From Henricia sp. BOLD:AAB3569 (lineage: Eukaryota > Echinodermata > Asteroidea > Spinulosida > Echinasteridae), in contig JBBELK010000453.1 of the NCBI GenBank assembly GCA_037783545.1, forward strand, positions 1,550,001 through 1,614,000: a DNA stretch of 64,000 nt, written 5' to 3'. The translations under genes were made by a program, and so were the position numbers. The notes beneath the pieces were generated by a model, which did no database searches, was not told the DNA's origin, and saw only the letters and a program-made list of their open reading frames with translations. This document shows positions 63,300 to 64,000 of the stretch, piece after piece. Position 1 is the stretch's first letter. Each line of letters begins with the position of its first letter.

Positions 63300-63730
63300 T
63301 TAAAGGTAGTATACATCATTTGCAGTGACCCCAGTTTTTTTCCACGAGTTGACAAAAAAAATTACTAAAAGTGTTAACAATGGTACCAAACACCACATTA
63401 TTTTATTTCAGTCCAAAATGGTATTTTGTGTCAGACATTAACAACTGAAGGTGGTTTCTATTAAAAAGACACACAAATGAGCTAATCAGACAAAACACCT
63501 TCGCTAGTGCTGATAACAATAGCAACAAAAAACACATTAATTTATTTCTGTTCAAGATGGTACTTTTTTGTAGGTGGTTTTTAAAATGTGTACTCATACA
63601 CACTTTTTACCATTTACTTAACACAAAAACCATGCATTAATCTTGAAGGTTTTCTGAAGCATTGATGCATCTATGTAGCTGATTTCTGCAGGCTATAGTT
63701 TAACGTTCTTCTTTAGGTGTTATGCCCTTC
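63300..63730. mobile_element. TTAA MITE family T4 (copy with a different right end)
   Basis: TTAAAGGTAGTATACATCAT .. GGTACCAAACACCACATTAT .. ACCATGCATTAATCTTGAAG follows the 45461 copy but ends in GTGTTATGCCCTTCCCGGGA instead of the inverted terminus. Confidence 0.65.
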
Positions 63731-64000
63731 CCGGGAATCTGACAGTAACAAGTTACATCTTACATATTAATACATTGGGCCTTTAAGCACTGCATTCAAC
63801 ATGTACAATACTAAAAATAATAATGAAAACTAATGCAAATTAGTCCTATTTTCATTAATGAAAATTAATATGACTTCATTAAAACAGCGCGCCAAAATAA
63901 ACTTGTTTTTGTTTTCCGGTATGCATGACAAATTCCCCGCATCCTAAGACATGAACAAGTAATTTATAAGCTAGCTAGTGCTGACGCACGAGCCACGATG

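Larger units (their letters stand above)
59321..64000. other. Right intergenic flank
   Basis: No exon of the LAPTM-like family and no other gene recognised. It contains the second Harbinger-like MITE, a MITE right end (61250-61332), a block at 61360-61445 shared with 49238-49345, one arm of the 32970 foldback (61800-61885), a SINE, a block at 62690-62740 shared with 49915-49965, and a T4 MITE copy. 60650-61240 and 62100-62470 hold nothing I can name. Confidence 0.5.

Overview
The window is animal nuclear DNA: AT-rich, mostly intron and repeat, with short coding exons bounded by GT/AG splice sites. The many tRNA-headed SINEs, the abundant foldback MITEs opening with 'caatttcataaagctg', and the frequent 'tgtaggccta' words suggest a marine deuterostome, most likely an echinoderm (perhaps a sea star). 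That assignment is inference; no ribosomal or mitochondrial marker is present.

The only protein-coding genes I can support are four paralogues of one family. They are small four-pass membrane proteins resembling LAPTM4/LAPTM5 (lysosome-associated tetraspan proteins), built from up to seven short exons with identical intron phases (0,1,0,0,0,0). Gene A (minus, 277-13053) is partial: exons 1 and 2 lie 12.6 kb apart and the rest is beyond the left edge. Gene B (minus, 21358-35105) is complete at 297 codons and ends in an expanded QGYPPQ-repeat tail. Gene C (minus, 39006-44486) has six clear exons, but its last exon was not found. Gene D (plus, 47254-58512) is complete at 250 codons, with a PGYAQ-rich tail ending in a PPNY motif and a poly(A) signal at 59295. 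C and D are head to head across 2.8 kb. The family signature is an N-terminal Cys cluster followed by RSG, four hydrophobic segments, and a conserved C-V-[VI]-S-[QR]-Y-Q-E-L-R at the end of helix 4. If the LAPTM assignment holds, they should sit in late endosomal/lysosomal membranes with both ends in the cytosol, and the tails would recruit partners such as WW-domain ubiquitin ligases. This is the clear case for D, less so for B.

Everything else is repeat-dominated. Left region (0.3-13 kb, intron 1 of A): a CRE-rich repeat, several TTAA-bounded and foldback MITEs, SINEs and a 298-bp tandem triplication. Intergenic A-B (13-21 kb): foldbacks, a GC-rich CACGG block, and hAT-like and mariner-like MITEs. 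B introns: a second copy of the CRE-rich repeat in the opposite orientation, and SINEs. B-C (35-39 kb): nested foldbacks and tandem duplications. C introns: a Harbinger-like MITE inserted inside another MITE, and a LINE remnant. D introns: a 9-bp-TSD MULE-like element, a TA-flanked MITE, a second LINE remnant and SINEs. Right flank (59-64 kb): the second Harbinger-like copy, a SINE and a TTAA MITE.

No CRISPR, operon, rRNA or convincing functional tRNA gene was seen. All exon coordinates and repeat comparisons were made by eye.
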